In this document: positions 16,934-25,833 of the stretch, piece by piece
Layout of the letters: the number at the start of each line of letters is the position of its first letter
Position numbering within the stretch: position 1 is the first letter of the stretch
NCBI RefSeq assembly: GCF_017743975.1
Contig: NZ_JAGHRC010000001.1
Location: 1-64,000 of the forward strand
Reading direction: 5' to 3'
Length of the DNA stretch: 64,000 nucleotides
DNA from: Ruegeria sp. R14_0
Lineage (GTDB): Bacteria; Pseudomonadota; Alphaproteobacteria; Rhodobacterales; Rhodobacteraceae
Notes under the pieces: model-generated
The model's input: the letters and a program-made list of their open reading frames with translations, nothing else
Database searches by the model: none
What the model was told of the DNA's origin: nothing
Translations under genes and position numbers: made by a program

Positions 16934-17478
16934 GCCTAGCGCCGGTCATAGCGGTTGTCGGTCCGTCTGGTGTCGGCAAGGACAGCGTGATGGAGGCGCT
17001 TGTCGCCCGGGTGCCCGGTATCCATCGGGTGCGCCGTGTGATTACCCGGCCTGAGGGGGAAGAGGGTGAGGATTTCGAGCGGGTATCTGTTGAAACTTTC
17101 GAGCAGATGGCGCTGGACGGCGCCTTCGCGCTGCATTGGACGGCGCATGGGCTGCACTACGGCGTGCCGGTGGACATTGATGAGCTGCGACACACGGCTG
17201 ATGGTGTGCTGGTCAACCTGTCCCGCTCGGTATTGCGGCAGGCGCAGGACGTCTTTGGCGATCTGATCGTGATCTCTCTGACCGCGGACGCGAAGGTTCT
17301 GGCGCAACGGTTGTCAGCGCGCGGGCGTGAAAGCGCCAACGAGCAGGCACGGCGTCTTGGGCGGGCCAGCCTGCCGCTGTCGGACGGGTTGAACCGGGTG
17401 ATTGAGGTTGACAACTCCGGGGCTTTGGACGCCACGATTGACGCGATCCTCGCCGCGCTTCAACCGGAAAGGGCGTAA
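16930..17478 (+). CDS. phnN: Ribose 1,5-bisphosphate phosphokinase PhnN
   Basis: 182 aa. Converts ribose 1,5-bisphosphate to PRPP, closing the C-P lyase pathway. Guanylate-kinase-like P-loop GPSGVGKDS, RRVITRPEGEEGEDF, FALHWTAHGLHYGVP and VNLSRSVL are characteristic. Its 3' end overlaps the convergent DUF1045 gene by 19 nt, so the operon ends here. Confidence 0.93.
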   Translation: MSLAPVIAVVGPSGVGKDSVMEALVARVPGIHRVRRVITRPEGEEGEDFERVSVETFEQMALDGAFALHWTAHGLHYGVPVDIDELRHTADGVLVNLSRSVLRQAQDVFGDLIVISLTADAKVLAQRLSARGRESANEQARRLGRASLPLSDGLNRVIEVDNSGALDATIDAILAALQPERA

Positions 17479-18143
17479 CGTTGGATCAGGTGAAACCGCC
17501 CATCCCCGGCCTCGCCCATCAGCGCCAGATCATTGATGGCAAACGGGCTGGGCAGCAGCGGCACCAGCTGCGCGTCAAGGGCGACCTTAACCGTTGCCAA
17601 TGTGGGCTTTTCCAGCTTGCCACTGAGGGTGATGTGAAAGCGGAATGTGTCCAACACGTAGGGATAGCCCCAGCGGGTCAGATTGGCGTCCTGTTCCGGC
17701 GTCAGACCCGCAGCGCGGCGACGTTCCAGCTCGGCCGCAGGGGCAGGGGCGCGAAAGCTGTCCAACTCGCGCACGCAAGCCGCTGCAAGCGTGTTCAGCC
17801 CGCCCGTATCCCCCCGAGGCCGCAGCGCCAGAAACCGGCCCAGGCGCGCGATGTCCAAACCGTCGAGCGTAACGATGGGTTGCGTTGTAGCCAAACGTTC
17901 GCAAGCGGATTGCAGATCAGCCAGAGACTGGCCGTCATTCAGGCGAAACGGCGGCTTCATCGTTGCGTGAAGCCCGTACTTGCGCGGAACCTGCGTTACG
18001 GCAGCGACATCGATGCCCTCAATATCCGGGTGGGCAACCTCTGCCCCCGCTTCCATGTCCCAACCCAGCCATCGGGTCGCAAATTTCGTCCATTCGGCCT
18101 TGGCCGGTGGCGCAAAATAGATCGCGTATCGCGTGAATGTCAC
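17460..18143 (-). CDS. DUF1045 phosphonate-locus protein, 2H phosphoesterase-like
   Basis: 227 aa. Two HxT motifs, LHATMKPPF (~58-66) and FHITLSGKL (~173-181), mark the 2H phosphoesterase fold, whose members open 2',3'- or 1,2-cyclic phosphates. Homologues recur in C-P lyase loci that lack phnP. Here phnP was not seen, so this protein is a candidate for opening 5-phosphoribosyl 1,2-cyclic phosphate, PhnP's job. That assignment is inference. Transcribed divergently from phnM (52 nt apart) and convergent with phnN. Confidence 0.85.
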   Translation of the reverse strand: MTFTRYAIYFAPPAKAEWTKFATRWLGWDMEAGAEVAHPDIEGIDVAAVTQVPRKYGLHATMKPPFRLNDGQSLADLQSACERLATTQPIVTLDGLDIARLGRFLALRPRGDTGGLNTLAAACVRELDSFRAPAPAAELERRRAAGLTPEQDANLTRWGYPYVLDTFRFHITLSGKLEKPTLATVKVALDAQLVPLLPSPFAINDLALMGEAGDGRFHLIQRYALSG

Positions 18144-18195
18144 ATTGGCCTCCTATGCGTGGCCTTCCCAATAGCTCAGAGTTTGTGAAGTTCAG

Positions 18196-19335
18196 ATGAC
18201 AGAAGAAATGATACTTGCCAATGCCACACTTGTTCTTCCGGATGAGACGGTTACCGGCAGCGTTCACATCGTCGGAGAAACCATTGCCGAAGTCGCAACT
18301 GGCCCTGTCGTGCCAGCGGGCGCGGTAGACTGCGAAGGCGATTACGTTTGCCCCGGCCTGGTCGAACTTCACACAGATAATCTTGAGCGTCACATCCAAC
18401 CGCGGCCCAAGGTTGATTGGCCCCATTCTGCAGCCATTCTCGCACACGATGCGGAACTGGCCAGCACCGGGATCACAACCGTTTTTGATGCGATGCGCAT
18501 CGGCTCGATCCCATCGGGCAGCCGATACAAGAAATATGCGCGCGGCCTGTCGAAAGAGCTGTGGGACCTGCGCGAACAGGACGCCCTGAAGATCAGCCAC
18601 TTTCTGCACTTGCGCGCCGAGGTGTGCTCGGAAACGCTGGTGGACGAATTGGATGAGTTCGGTCCCGAAGATCGGGTGGGGCTTGTATCACTGATGGATC
18701 ATACGCCCGGACAGCGGCAGTTCCGCGATATGACGCAGCTGGAAGCCTATATGAAGGGCAAACACGGGATGAACGATGATGAGTTCCTGCAGCATGTTGC
18801 GACGCTCAAGGCGCTCCGGAACCGGTTCGGTGACAAGCATGAGGTTGAAACCGTCAAAGCCGCCAGCCGCTTTGGCGCAATGCTGGCCAGCCATGATGAT
18901 ACCACCGAAGGGCAGGTGCGAGTCTCTGCCGGTCATGGAATAACACTGGCCGAGTTTCCAACGACTGTTGAGGCGGCGCGGGCCTGCCATGATCATGGAA
19001 TCAAGGTGATGATGGGGGCGCCCAACGTGATCCGTGGTGGGTCGCATTCCGGCAACGTCGCTGCGCATGAACTGGCGGAATTGGGCCATCTCGACATCCT
19101 GTCGTCGGATTACGTCCCGTCAGCGCTGCTGTTGTCTGCCGCGCGGTTGGGAGAGATGTGGGGCGATTTCGCCCGTGGCCTGAAAACCGTGACAAAGACC
19201 CCGGCCGAGGTTGTCGGGCTGGATGACCGCGGCGAGCTGCGCGCAGGCGCGCGCGCGGATGTCATCCGGTTCCGTATGCGCGAAGGCGCACCCGCGCTGA
19301 ACGGTGTCTGGTCGCGCGGGCGTCGCGTCGCCTGA
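18196..19335 (+). CDS. phnM: Alpha-D-ribose 1-methylphosphonate 5-triphosphate diphosphatase PhnM
   Basis: 379 aa amidohydrolase-superfamily enzyme that removes pyrophosphate from the ribosyl-phosphonate triphosphate before PhnJ acts. Metal and substrate motifs: LVELHTDNLERHI near residue 56-68, VSLMDHTPGQRQF, LASHDDTTEGQV, MGAPNVIRGGSHSGNV and the late LSSDYVPSALL with the catalytic Asp. Separate from the main operon, divergent from DUF1045. Its stop is directly followed by the convergent methyltransferase gene. Confidence 0.94.
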   Translation: MTEEMILANATLVLPDETVTGSVHIVGETIAEVATGPVVPAGAVDCEGDYVCPGLVELHTDNLERHIQPRPKVDWPHSAAILAHDAELASTGITTVFDAMRIGSIPSGSRYKKYARGLSKELWDLREQDALKISHFLHLRAEVCSETLVDELDEFGPEDRVGLVSLMDHTPGQRQFRDMTQLEAYMKGKHGMNDDEFLQHVATLKALRNRFGDKHEVETVKAASRFGAMLASHDDTTEGQVRVSAGHGITLAEFPTTVEAARACHDHGIKVMMGAPNVIRGGSHSGNVAAHELAELGHLDILSSDYVPSALLLSAARLGEMWGDFARGLKTVTKTPAEVVGLDDRGELRAGARADVIRFRMREGAPALNGVWSRGRRVA

Positions 19336-19812
19336 TCAGGCCCTGTAGAACAAGTAACGGTCCGGCGCGATGGTGTCCGGGCCGTTGATTTGGTCAAACC
19401 CAACCAAGGGCTGACCCGAGATCAGCAGTCCACCGGGCAACATCACTTTCGCGATCAATGGGCTGAGCCGGGCGGCCTCGGCCACGTCCTCTTCCTTGAC
19501 GCCGCGCCCGAAATCATAATGCGCCAGCGCGATCTTCGGTCCGCCCTCGGCCAGCTTCTGCAGCATCGGTTCAGCCTCGCCCTGCAGAAAATCCTCTGCC
19601 GGAGGTGTGCTGGACGGATGGCATTGCAACACGCGGTCCATGACCCAGATTCTGCGATCCGGTAGGATTTCCCGAAGGTGGTCATAGGTGCGCCCGTTCC
19701 CAAGGCCCATGTCCAGCACATCGCCGGGCATGTCGGCGATCTGTTCGACCGACCAGTTCAGACCGTCGCGTTGGGCGGTCAGGCGGCGCAGCATGGAATC
19801 CAGTCGGCTCAT
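19336..19812 (-). CDS. Small class I SAM methyltransferase (Methyltransf_17-like), last gene of the glycan operon
   Basis: 158 aa. The SAM-binding glycine loop is VLDMGLGNGRTYDHL (~32-46) with VMDRVLQCHP as the acidic strand and AHYDFGRGVKEEDV downstream. No other domain. A clear paralogue lies at 36119-36616 (ELGLGNGRTYHHM, VFERAVASHPDSTPP). The family appears to be the SAM-methyltransferase family PF12692, of unknown substrate. It lies 14 nt after the deacetylase and ends the seven-gene operon, suggesting methylation of the same product. Confidence 0.75.
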   Translation of the reverse strand: MSRLDSMLRRLTAQRDGLNWSVEQIADMPGDVLDMGLGNGRTYDHLREILPDRRIWVMDRVLQCHPSSTPPAEDFLQGEAEPMLQKLAEGGPKIALAHYDFGRGVKEEDVAEAARLSPLIAKVMLPGGLLISGQPLVGFDQINGPDTIAPDRYLFYRA

Positions 19813-19826
19813 TCAGATCTCCGTTT

Positions 19827-20582
19827 TCATTCGGCTGTTGGGGCTGACCAGATAACGCTCGGCCCGTCCAGAAGTCTTAGCAGCAGGTCGTGGGTAAAGG
19901 TCCAGATGTCCTCATCATGGACCAGGTGATGGGTCAGAACGCCGAAGGGCTCGGCGTTGTCAGCGCGACCCTCACGGCGGTCTTTCAGTAGGTGCACGGT
20001 CTTGGCGATCAACGTGTCCGGGTTGGCCAATCCGCGTGACCCGCGCCAGTCAATCGGGTCCAGGTGGGTGTTGATCTGGTCCAACCCAGGTGCCGCCTGC
20101 GCGCTGGATCGCGGCGTCGCGGTCGACAGGATGCGATATCCTGCTTTCGGAAGCTCTGGCGCCACTTCGGGCGCAATACGATTCCATGGCGGCACGAACA
20201 TGGGGCACAACCGGTTCCCAAACAGCGCCTGCAGGCGCGACATGCCGGCTTGGGCGTCGCTCTGGATATCCGCCATGGGCCGATGCAGCCGAAACTCGGA
20301 TTTCTTCTCACCCTGTGGTGCGTGGTTCTGATGCGCCCAGCCATGCACAACCGGGATTAGGTGCGACCGCGCGTTGACATAGTCAGCCAGGCTGTCCTCG
20401 GCCTCGCGCGGAATGATGGCCAGATGAACCGGTACGCCAAGGTCCTCGGACATGGCCGACAGCCGCTCTAGCTGCGGTGTTTTTGAAACCGCATCGTCAT
20501 CGCGCCACCACAGCGGCAAGATCAGCCCTTGCTGCTGCCAAAGCGCCAGCTCATCCGTCAAGACGTTCCAATCGGCCATCAT
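19827..20582 (-). CDS. NodB-like polysaccharide deacetylase-family protein
   Basis: 251 aa. Deviant polysaccharide-deacetylase motifs: WWRDDDA (~25-31, Asp pair), HGWAHQNH (~80-87, metal HxxxH), MFVPPWNRI (~127-135) and GVLTHHLVHD near the C-terminus. No signal peptide, so it would act in the cytoplasm, on a sugar or lipid-linked precursor rather than a finished polymer. Start overlaps the previous gene by ATGA; a second ATG is three bases later. Confidence 0.75.
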   Translation of the reverse strand: MMADWNVLTDELALWQQQGLILPLWWRDDDAVSKTPQLERLSAMSEDLGVPVHLAIIPREAEDSLADYVNARSHLIPVVHGWAHQNHAPQGEKKSEFRLHRPMADIQSDAQAGMSRLQALFGNRLCPMFVPPWNRIAPEVAPELPKAGYRILSTATPRSSAQAAPGLDQINTHLDPIDWRGSRGLANPDTLIAKTVHLLKDRREGRADNAEPFGVLTHHLVHDEDIWTFTHDLLLRLLDGPSVIWSAPTAE

Positions 20583-21721
20583 TCTCGTTGCTCCAGAAGC
20601 GTTTTGGCGATCCGAACGGCTTGCGCCGCACCGTCGAAGCCTTGATCCGAAACCTCGCGCGGCCCTTCCGAGATGACCCGATCCACGGCCCGGGCTAGCA
20701 TATCGCCATTCAGGTCCTTGCTTGGGATCACATCGATGGCAGGCATTTCTGCCAGAGTGCGCGCACGCAGGCTCTGTTCAACTTCATTGCCGTCATCAAA
20801 GGGAATGAAAACTGAGGGTGTACCACTTTGCAAAAGGTCCAGTGCAGTGTTGTAACCGCACATGCTGACCGAGGCCGCTGCATGCGGCAGCATCTGCCGA
20901 AAATCGGGACGTACCGGTTCCAGCGTGACCGGAGCATCTGCCGCAAGCTGCCGAAGTTCTTCAATGCGCGCTTTGGCATCCTGTCCGCCAACCAACAGGC
21001 GCCAGCGCCTGTTGGGCATCTTTCGAGCGGCCTCGATGGCGGCCCGAAAGATCGGCTGCCCGACTGAACCGCCACCGGCGCTGACCAGGACCTCTTCTTT
21101 GCCGATTGCGTCTTTGTGCGGAACCGGAGCGGGCGGAGCCACAAAACCCGTATAGCAGAGGCGCTGTGCCAGTTGATCGGAAACGGGCCAACTGATGTTC
21201 AGCGGCACGACGTCCTGATCCGCATGAACCAGAATACCGTCATAGTAACCGACCACGATCTCTTCGGCCCGCGTTGCTTTTGAGGGTTTGGATGGCGGAG
21301 CCAGAATGTCCCGCACCGATCCCAGAACCACCGGGCGCGGGCTTAGGTCTTGGGCGGCGTCCAGTGCGGCCAAAAACTCTTCCGCCATGGATCGACGGCC
21401 GAACGGAAACAGTTCGGTGATCAGTATGTCGGGGGAAAAACTGCGTACAGCCTCGACCAGCGCGATCTTGCGAGCCGTCAGATAGGCCTCGTCCGCAACC
21501 GATCCGTCTTGTGTCAACAGACGCGTGAAATCGGTGCCATCGGAACGCAGCGGTGGCAGGCCCAACAACGTTATTCCGGTACTGTCCAGCTGCGGCGCCG
21601 GCATCCCACCTGAGACGACAAACGTCTCGTGACCATCCGCCACAAAGGCCCGCCCCAGCGTCAAAGCACGGCTGAGGTGGCCGGTGCCCAGCAAGTGGGT
21701 GACAACGATCATGACCTTCAT
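20579..21721 (-). CDS. MurG/UGT-like (GT-B) glycosyltransferase
   Basis: 380 aa from the ATG at 21721, which overlaps the histidine phosphatase stop (ATGA). MKVMIVVTHLLGTGHLSRAL is the acceptor-side glycine loop of GT28/UGT-type enzymes, and VLVSAGGGSVGQPIFRAAI plus SMCGYNTALDLLQSGTPSVF form the nucleotide-sugar side with its conserved GG and GYNT...P pattern. The protein at 24619-25833 has the same organisation (GHLRRSRAL, VCMGGYNTFCEVL). Probably cytoplasmic. Sugar unknown. Confidence 0.8.
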   Translation of the reverse strand: MKVMIVVTHLLGTGHLSRALTLGRAFVADGHETFVVSGGMPAPQLDSTGITLLGLPPLRSDGTDFTRLLTQDGSVADEAYLTARKIALVEAVRSFSPDILITELFPFGRRSMAEEFLAALDAAQDLSPRPVVLGSVRDILAPPSKPSKATRAEEIVVGYYDGILVHADQDVVPLNISWPVSDQLAQRLCYTGFVAPPAPVPHKDAIGKEEVLVSAGGGSVGQPIFRAAIEAARKMPNRRWRLLVGGQDAKARIEELRQLAADAPVTLEPVRPDFRQMLPHAAASVSMCGYNTALDLLQSGTPSVFIPFDDGNEVEQSLRARTLAEMPAIDVIPSKDLNGDMLARAVDRVISEGPREVSDQGFDGAAQAVRIAKTLLEQRE

Positions 21722-22302
21722 TCCGGGGTCTCCTGCCGGATCAGACGGATCGGCTCTGGTTGCGCGCGGAAGTTTTCCAGATCGATGACATACAGTCGGT
21801 TGCGTTTGATTTTGAATGGGGCCTCGCCCTCGAAATTCCATCCCCAGGCCCCCGCCAGTATGACGCGCATGATGCCGATGTGGCAGACGGCGACCGTGTC
21901 GCCTTGCAACGCACCCAGCCAGGGTTGTAACCGGGCCCGAACTTCGGCCGGGCTTTCTCCGTTCGGGGGCCGATAGTCCCAGCCCCAATCTTCGATATGG
22001 CGGTAACCGCTGCCCGTATCCGCGATTAGATCAACGCCGCGCAGACCTTCCCAGTCGCCCCAGTTCATTTCGATCAGGGCCTCGGCGACCCTGGGATCTT
22101 GCCCTGCGACCAACCGCGCTGTTTCGCTGGCGCGCTGCAAAGGGCTGGACCAAAGCGCTGCTTTGTCCCACGGCGCAGGCAGTTCATATCCGGCCAGTTC
22201 GGCGCGGGCGTCGTCGTCCAGGGGGATATCGCTGCGCCCCTGAATGCGGCCCGCGCGATTCCAGTGGGTATGACCGTGGCGCAAAAGGGCAAGTCGGCTC
22301 AT
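21718..22302 (-). CDS. Histidine phosphatase (phosphoglycerate mutase-like)
   Basis: 194 aa. Phospho-histidine motif LLRHGHTHWNRAGRIQG (LRHGxT) at the N-terminus, second active-site region SSPLQRASETA, Glu in EALIEMNWGDWEGL, and the late His in VAVCHIGIMR. Such enzymes remove phosphate from sugar phosphates or cofactors. Its position between four glycosyltransferases suggests a phosphorylated sugar or glycerate-type intermediate. Overlaps both neighbours by four bases. Confidence 0.85.
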   Translation of the reverse strand: MSRLALLRHGHTHWNRAGRIQGRSDIPLDDDARAELAGYELPAPWDKAALWSSPLQRASETARLVAGQDPRVAEALIEMNWGDWEGLRGVDLIADTGSGYRHIEDWGWDYRPPNGESPAEVRARLQPWLGALQGDTVAVCHIGIMRVILAGAWGWNFEGEAPFKIKRNRLYVIDLENFRAQPEPIRLIRQETPE

Positions 22303-23375
22303 TCGGTGCCTCCGATCAGGGGTCTTGCCGCCCGCCAGAACCTTTCGGTTGCAGCCGGCATGAGGTGGCGGTCCGCTACATAAGCGCGCGCCTTCGCTCC
22401 GATCGACCGGCGCAGCGCGGGGTCATCCAACAGCTTTTGCAACCGTGCGGCAAACCCTTTGGCTCCGCTGTCGACGGACGGATAGTCGGTCGGGACCAAT
22501 ACGTCGCACACACCCGGCCTGTCCTGCGCCACAACGGGTAGCCCGCATGCCTGCGCTTCCAGATAAACCATGCCGTAGGCTTCATTCACGCCGGGCCACG
22601 CCATAACGGACGCGTCAGCGTATGCGTCCTGCAAGGCGTCGCGGTCCATCTGTCCAAGAAACTGGACCCTCGCGCCAAACGGCGCCATCACTGCTTCGAC
22701 ATCGGCTCTCGCTGGTCCGTCGCCCGCGATGTTCAGGGTCCAGTCGCCGTTCAGGTGCGACAGGGCTTGCGCCAGCACGTGGTACGAGGCCAGCTTGTCG
22801 CCCTTCCGCATCATCCCCACCGTCAGCATCGGCCCGTTGACCGAAGAAGCGGGCGGCAGCGTTGTGATCGGCAGAAAGGGCGGCAACTCGACCAGATCCT
22901 GATTGCCATATCGCTCACGCTTCAGCGTGATCAGATCGTTGGCTGTGTGGTAGTAGATCACGGCTGCCGCATCACAGGCGTCATGCGCGGACCGAGCGAA
23001 CCCGGACCATGGCCCATTCAACCGACTGGTGGCTCGGGTGCTTTCCAGTTGGACATAGGGGATATTTCGGGCGGCACTGACTTTGGGCCCCAAAAGGTCC
23101 GGTGCCTTGTAGTAATTGTGGTATGTCACCCACAGATCTGTGTCCGCAGGCATATCCGCTATTAACCGCTGCGCTTCGGCCTCGGCCGCAGCTCGGAGGT
23201 TCTGCTGTATGTCAGAATCTCCGGTTTTATCGTAGATGCGCAGCTGCGAGATGAGATCGATCTGATCCCCTTGCGCCCCGATAGCTTGGATCAGATTGCG
23301 CGCCATTTCCCTGTCGCCCGACGGCACCAGGCTGTCCGGTGATTTCATCGGTGAGAAAAAGGCGACGCGGGCCAT
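22299..23375 (-). CDS. GT4-family glycosyltransferase
   Basis: 358 aa GT-B enzyme. FFSPMKSPDSLVPSGDREMARNLIQ at the N-terminal acceptor region, LTVGMMRKGDKLASYHVLAQAL at the start of the nucleotide-sugar domain, LNIAGDGPARADVEAV, and the retaining-enzyme E-x7-E motif in EAYGMVYLEAQACGLPVVA. Last Rossmann helix ends ARAYVADRH. Neighbour overlaps on both sides indicate translation coupling. Confidence 0.85.
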   Translation of the reverse strand: MARVAFFSPMKSPDSLVPSGDREMARNLIQAIGAQGDQIDLISQLRIYDKTGDSDIQQNLRAAAEAEAQRLIADMPADTDLWVTYHNYYKAPDLLGPKVSAARNIPYVQLESTRATSRLNGPWSGFARSAHDACDAAAVIYYHTANDLITLKRERYGNQDLVELPPFLPITTLPPASSVNGPMLTVGMMRKGDKLASYHVLAQALSHLNGDWTLNIAGDGPARADVEAVMAPFGARVQFLGQMDRDALQDAYADASVMAWPGVNEAYGMVYLEAQACGLPVVAQDRPGVCDVLVPTDYPSVDSGAKGFAARLQKLLDDPALRRSIGAKARAYVADRHLMPAATERFWRAARPLIGGTE

Positions 23376-24622
23376 CAGTCTTTGCTCGCGCCCAACGCGC
23401 TAAGCCGTTTGGACAGTAGGGCAATGCCGGGGTCCATGCGGAACTCGGCCAGCAGGCGAGTGCGGGCCGCGTTTGCCATGGCTGTCGTGCGGTCCGGGTT
23501 GGTGGCCATCTCGGTGATCGCCTCGGCCAGCGCGGCCGGATTGTCATCGGACAACAGCCCATGGGTGCCGGTGTCGATAAACTCGGGGATGGCCGACACA
23601 GGTGTCGACAAGATCGGCAACAGTTGAGATGCGGCCTCCATCAACACATTCGGCAGCCCGTCGCGGTCCCCGTCTTCCGCGATGCGGCTGGGCAGGACGA
23701 ACAGGTCCGATGCGCGCATGGCGGCGATCACCTCGGGCTGATCGCAGGCCCCGCGCCAGGTGATCCGATCCGCGATACCGGCCGCCTTGGCACGCTCGCT
23801 CAGCGCCTGGGACAGCGTGCCGCCGCCAATATGGGTCCAGTGCCAGTCCAAGGCGGTTGGCAGCATGGCAAAGGCATCAATCAGGCGATCGAAACCCTTT
23901 TTCTCGACCAAACGACCAACCGAGAGCATGTGAAACGGCCCGTCCGGGGCACGTGCTGCCCGGTTCGGCGGTTCAGGAAAGCGGTTCAGGTCCAGCCCGT
24001 GATAGATCAGGTCGACCCGCGCGGGATCGTCCGCCAGACCGCGCAGGTGTTCGGCCCCGATTGCGGTGCAGGTCGCTCCGAAGGCTGCCCCGTGAGTGCT
24101 GGCCTGCAGTTTCTCGGCCTTTTCCCAATCGGGTGACGTCCAGATGTCCTTGGCATGAGCCGAAAAACTCCACGGCAGGCCGCGCATGATGGCAGCATAG
24201 CGTGCGACCGAGGACGGAGTGTGCATGAAATGCGCGTACATCACGTGTGTTTCTGCAGGCAGCTCGGCGGCCAGAACGCATGCCTGCCCAAACCGCCGAA
24301 TGCGGTTATGCGTCGGGTCGCGACGCAGATCCGCGCGCCAGACCGTGTAGGCTTCGGCATAGCCGGGCAGGGATTTCGCAACGCCGCGCGCCGCCCAGAC
24401 GCGGTCAGGTTCCTCGTACAGATATTCCGGCAGGTAATGCACCTGGCCCTTGAAACGGTCGTGCAGCGGGTGGCGCTTGACGTCCGTTGGGTGTCTCAGG
24501 GACCAGATGTCGAACCGGTGGCCTGCATCCTGCAAGGCGACCAGTTCCTGTGCGATAAACGTCTCTGACAGGCGCGGCCAACCTTTGACCAGCACCGCGA
24601 GCTTGGGTTGTTTGGAAGTCAT
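23375..24622 (-). CDS. GT4-family glycosyltransferase
   Basis: 415 aa GT-B enzyme. LAVLVKGWPRLSETFIAQEL at the N-terminus is typical of GT4 enzymes for exopolysaccharide-like chains (SETFI motif). FSAHAKDIWTSPDWEK lies in the linker; MLSVGRLVEKKGFDRLIDAF and EDGDRDGLPNVLMEAASQL (E-x7-E) are the donor-binding half. Start overlaps the upstream glycosyltransferase by ATGA. Donor and acceptor unknown. Confidence 0.87.
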   Translation of the reverse strand: MTSKQPKLAVLVKGWPRLSETFIAQELVALQDAGHRFDIWSLRHPTDVKRHPLHDRFKGQVHYLPEYLYEEPDRVWAARGVAKSLPGYAEAYTVWRADLRRDPTHNRIRRFGQACVLAAELPAETHVMYAHFMHTPSSVARYAAIMRGLPWSFSAHAKDIWTSPDWEKAEKLQASTHGAAFGATCTAIGAEHLRGLADDPARVDLIYHGLDLNRFPEPPNRAARAPDGPFHMLSVGRLVEKKGFDRLIDAFAMLPTALDWHWTHIGGGTLSQALSERAKAAGIADRITWRGACDQPEVIAAMRASDLFVLPSRIAEDGDRDGLPNVLMEAASQLLPILSTPVSAIPEFIDTGTHGLLSDDNPAALAEAITEMATNPDRTTAMANAARTRLLAEFRMDPGIALLSKRLSALGASKD

Positions 24623-25833
24623 CCGGTGGCCCGTTCCCGTTCTCCACCAAGCAGCGCGTCGACGCGGCTTGTTACATAGTCCAGCCCATCCAGCAGGCCT
24701 TCCCGGATCGCCTGCGACGGCAGATCTTGATGCGGCAAATTGCGGATGGCCCCGATCATGGACTCGGTCGTCAGCGCGTCGCGATTATCGTCCAGCATCC
24801 GCACCAGGCCCAGGTTCTCGGCCCGAGAGGCGCGGATCCATTGCTCCAGGCGTGGGGTCGTGCGCGGAACGATGACGGCGCGTTTGTCAAAAGACAGCAC
24901 CTCGCAAAAAGTGTTGTAACCGCCCATGCAGACGACGCCGGCGGCCCCTGCAAACAGAGTTTCGATTTGCGATTCAAAACCTACTGCTGTGACGCGACCA
25001 TTCAGGGCTGCAACGCGCGCCTCGAATTCATCTCGCAGTTCACCTGCCAGGAAGGGGCCGTACACCAGAACGGCCCGGGGTGACAGGGTGGGGTCTTGCT
25101 CATAGGCGGAGAGAACCAGGTTCACCATGGCCTTGCCATCGCCGCCCCCGCCGGGCGTGATCAGGATGTAAGGCTGTTCCGGCGGTTCACCGAGGGGTCC
25201 CAGATCACGGCGCAGATAGCCCGTCCAGTGGATCCGCGACTGTGCGGCAGTGCTGAGGGGCAGGCCCTTGGTCGGGTCATAGACCGAACGCAGCCCGTAG
25301 ACCCAGATTTCGTCATAGAATTTCTCAGTCGCTTCGATGGCCTCTTTTCGCGCCCATTCGGCTGCCAGAACATCAGGCTCGTCGAGAACGTCGCGCAAAC
25401 CCAGAACGATCTTGGTGCGCCGGGTGCGCATCATGGTTTCCAGCGTCGGCACCAGTTCTCCGCGAAACCCTGTGGGTTCTTTGTCGACGATCAGGACGTC
25501 GGGATCGAATTGCTGAACGGACGTCTGGATGAGCCCAGCGCGCAACTCGGTAACCTCTTCGATCCCCATGCCAATCGTTTGCGAGGCATACGTTCCGTCG
25601 GCTCGTTTGGTCACACCGGGCAGGCGCACGTGGTCAACGCGGCGTGGAAATGTGAAGCGACCGGCAACGGGCGAGCCCGTCAGGATCAGAGCCGACGCAG
25701 AAGGGTCCGCCTGCGTTATTGCACTCGCCAATGCCCGGGACCGGCGCAAATGGCCCAAGCCGAACGTATCGTGGCTGTAGAGCAGAATGCGTGGCGCACG
25801 GCCGATTGTTTTTTCTTGTCTTTTCAGGCTCAT
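24619..25833 (-). CDS. MurG/UGT-like glycosyltransferase, first gene of the glycan operon
   Basis: 404 aa from ATG 25833 (ribosome site AGGCGAAGG); an in-frame ATG ten codons earlier is less likely. RILLYSHDTFGLGHLRRSR carries the GxGH loop; VDKEPTGFRGELVPTLE, VLGLRDVLDEPDVLAAEW, ILITPGGGGDGKAMV and GVVCMGGYNTFCEVLSFDK form the donor side. Strongly similar in outline to the 20579-21721 protein, but diverged. It leads the seven-gene operon and is preceded by a 7-bp dyad (25901-25916). Confidence 0.82.
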   Translation of the reverse strand: MSLKRQEKTIGRAPRILLYSHDTFGLGHLRRSRALASAITQADPSASALILTGSPVAGRFTFPRRVDHVRLPGVTKRADGTYASQTIGMGIEEVTELRAGLIQTSVQQFDPDVLIVDKEPTGFRGELVPTLETMMRTRRTKIVLGLRDVLDEPDVLAAEWARKEAIEATEKFYDEIWVYGLRSVYDPTKGLPLSTAAQSRIHWTGYLRRDLGPLGEPPEQPYILITPGGGGDGKAMVNLVLSAYEQDPTLSPRAVLVYGPFLAGELRDEFEARVAALNGRVTAVGFESQIETLFAGAAGVVCMGGYNTFCEVLSFDKRAVIVPRTTPRLEQWIRASRAENLGLVRMLDDNRDALTTESMIGAIRNLPHQDLPSQAIREGLLDGLDYVTSRVDALLGGERERATG

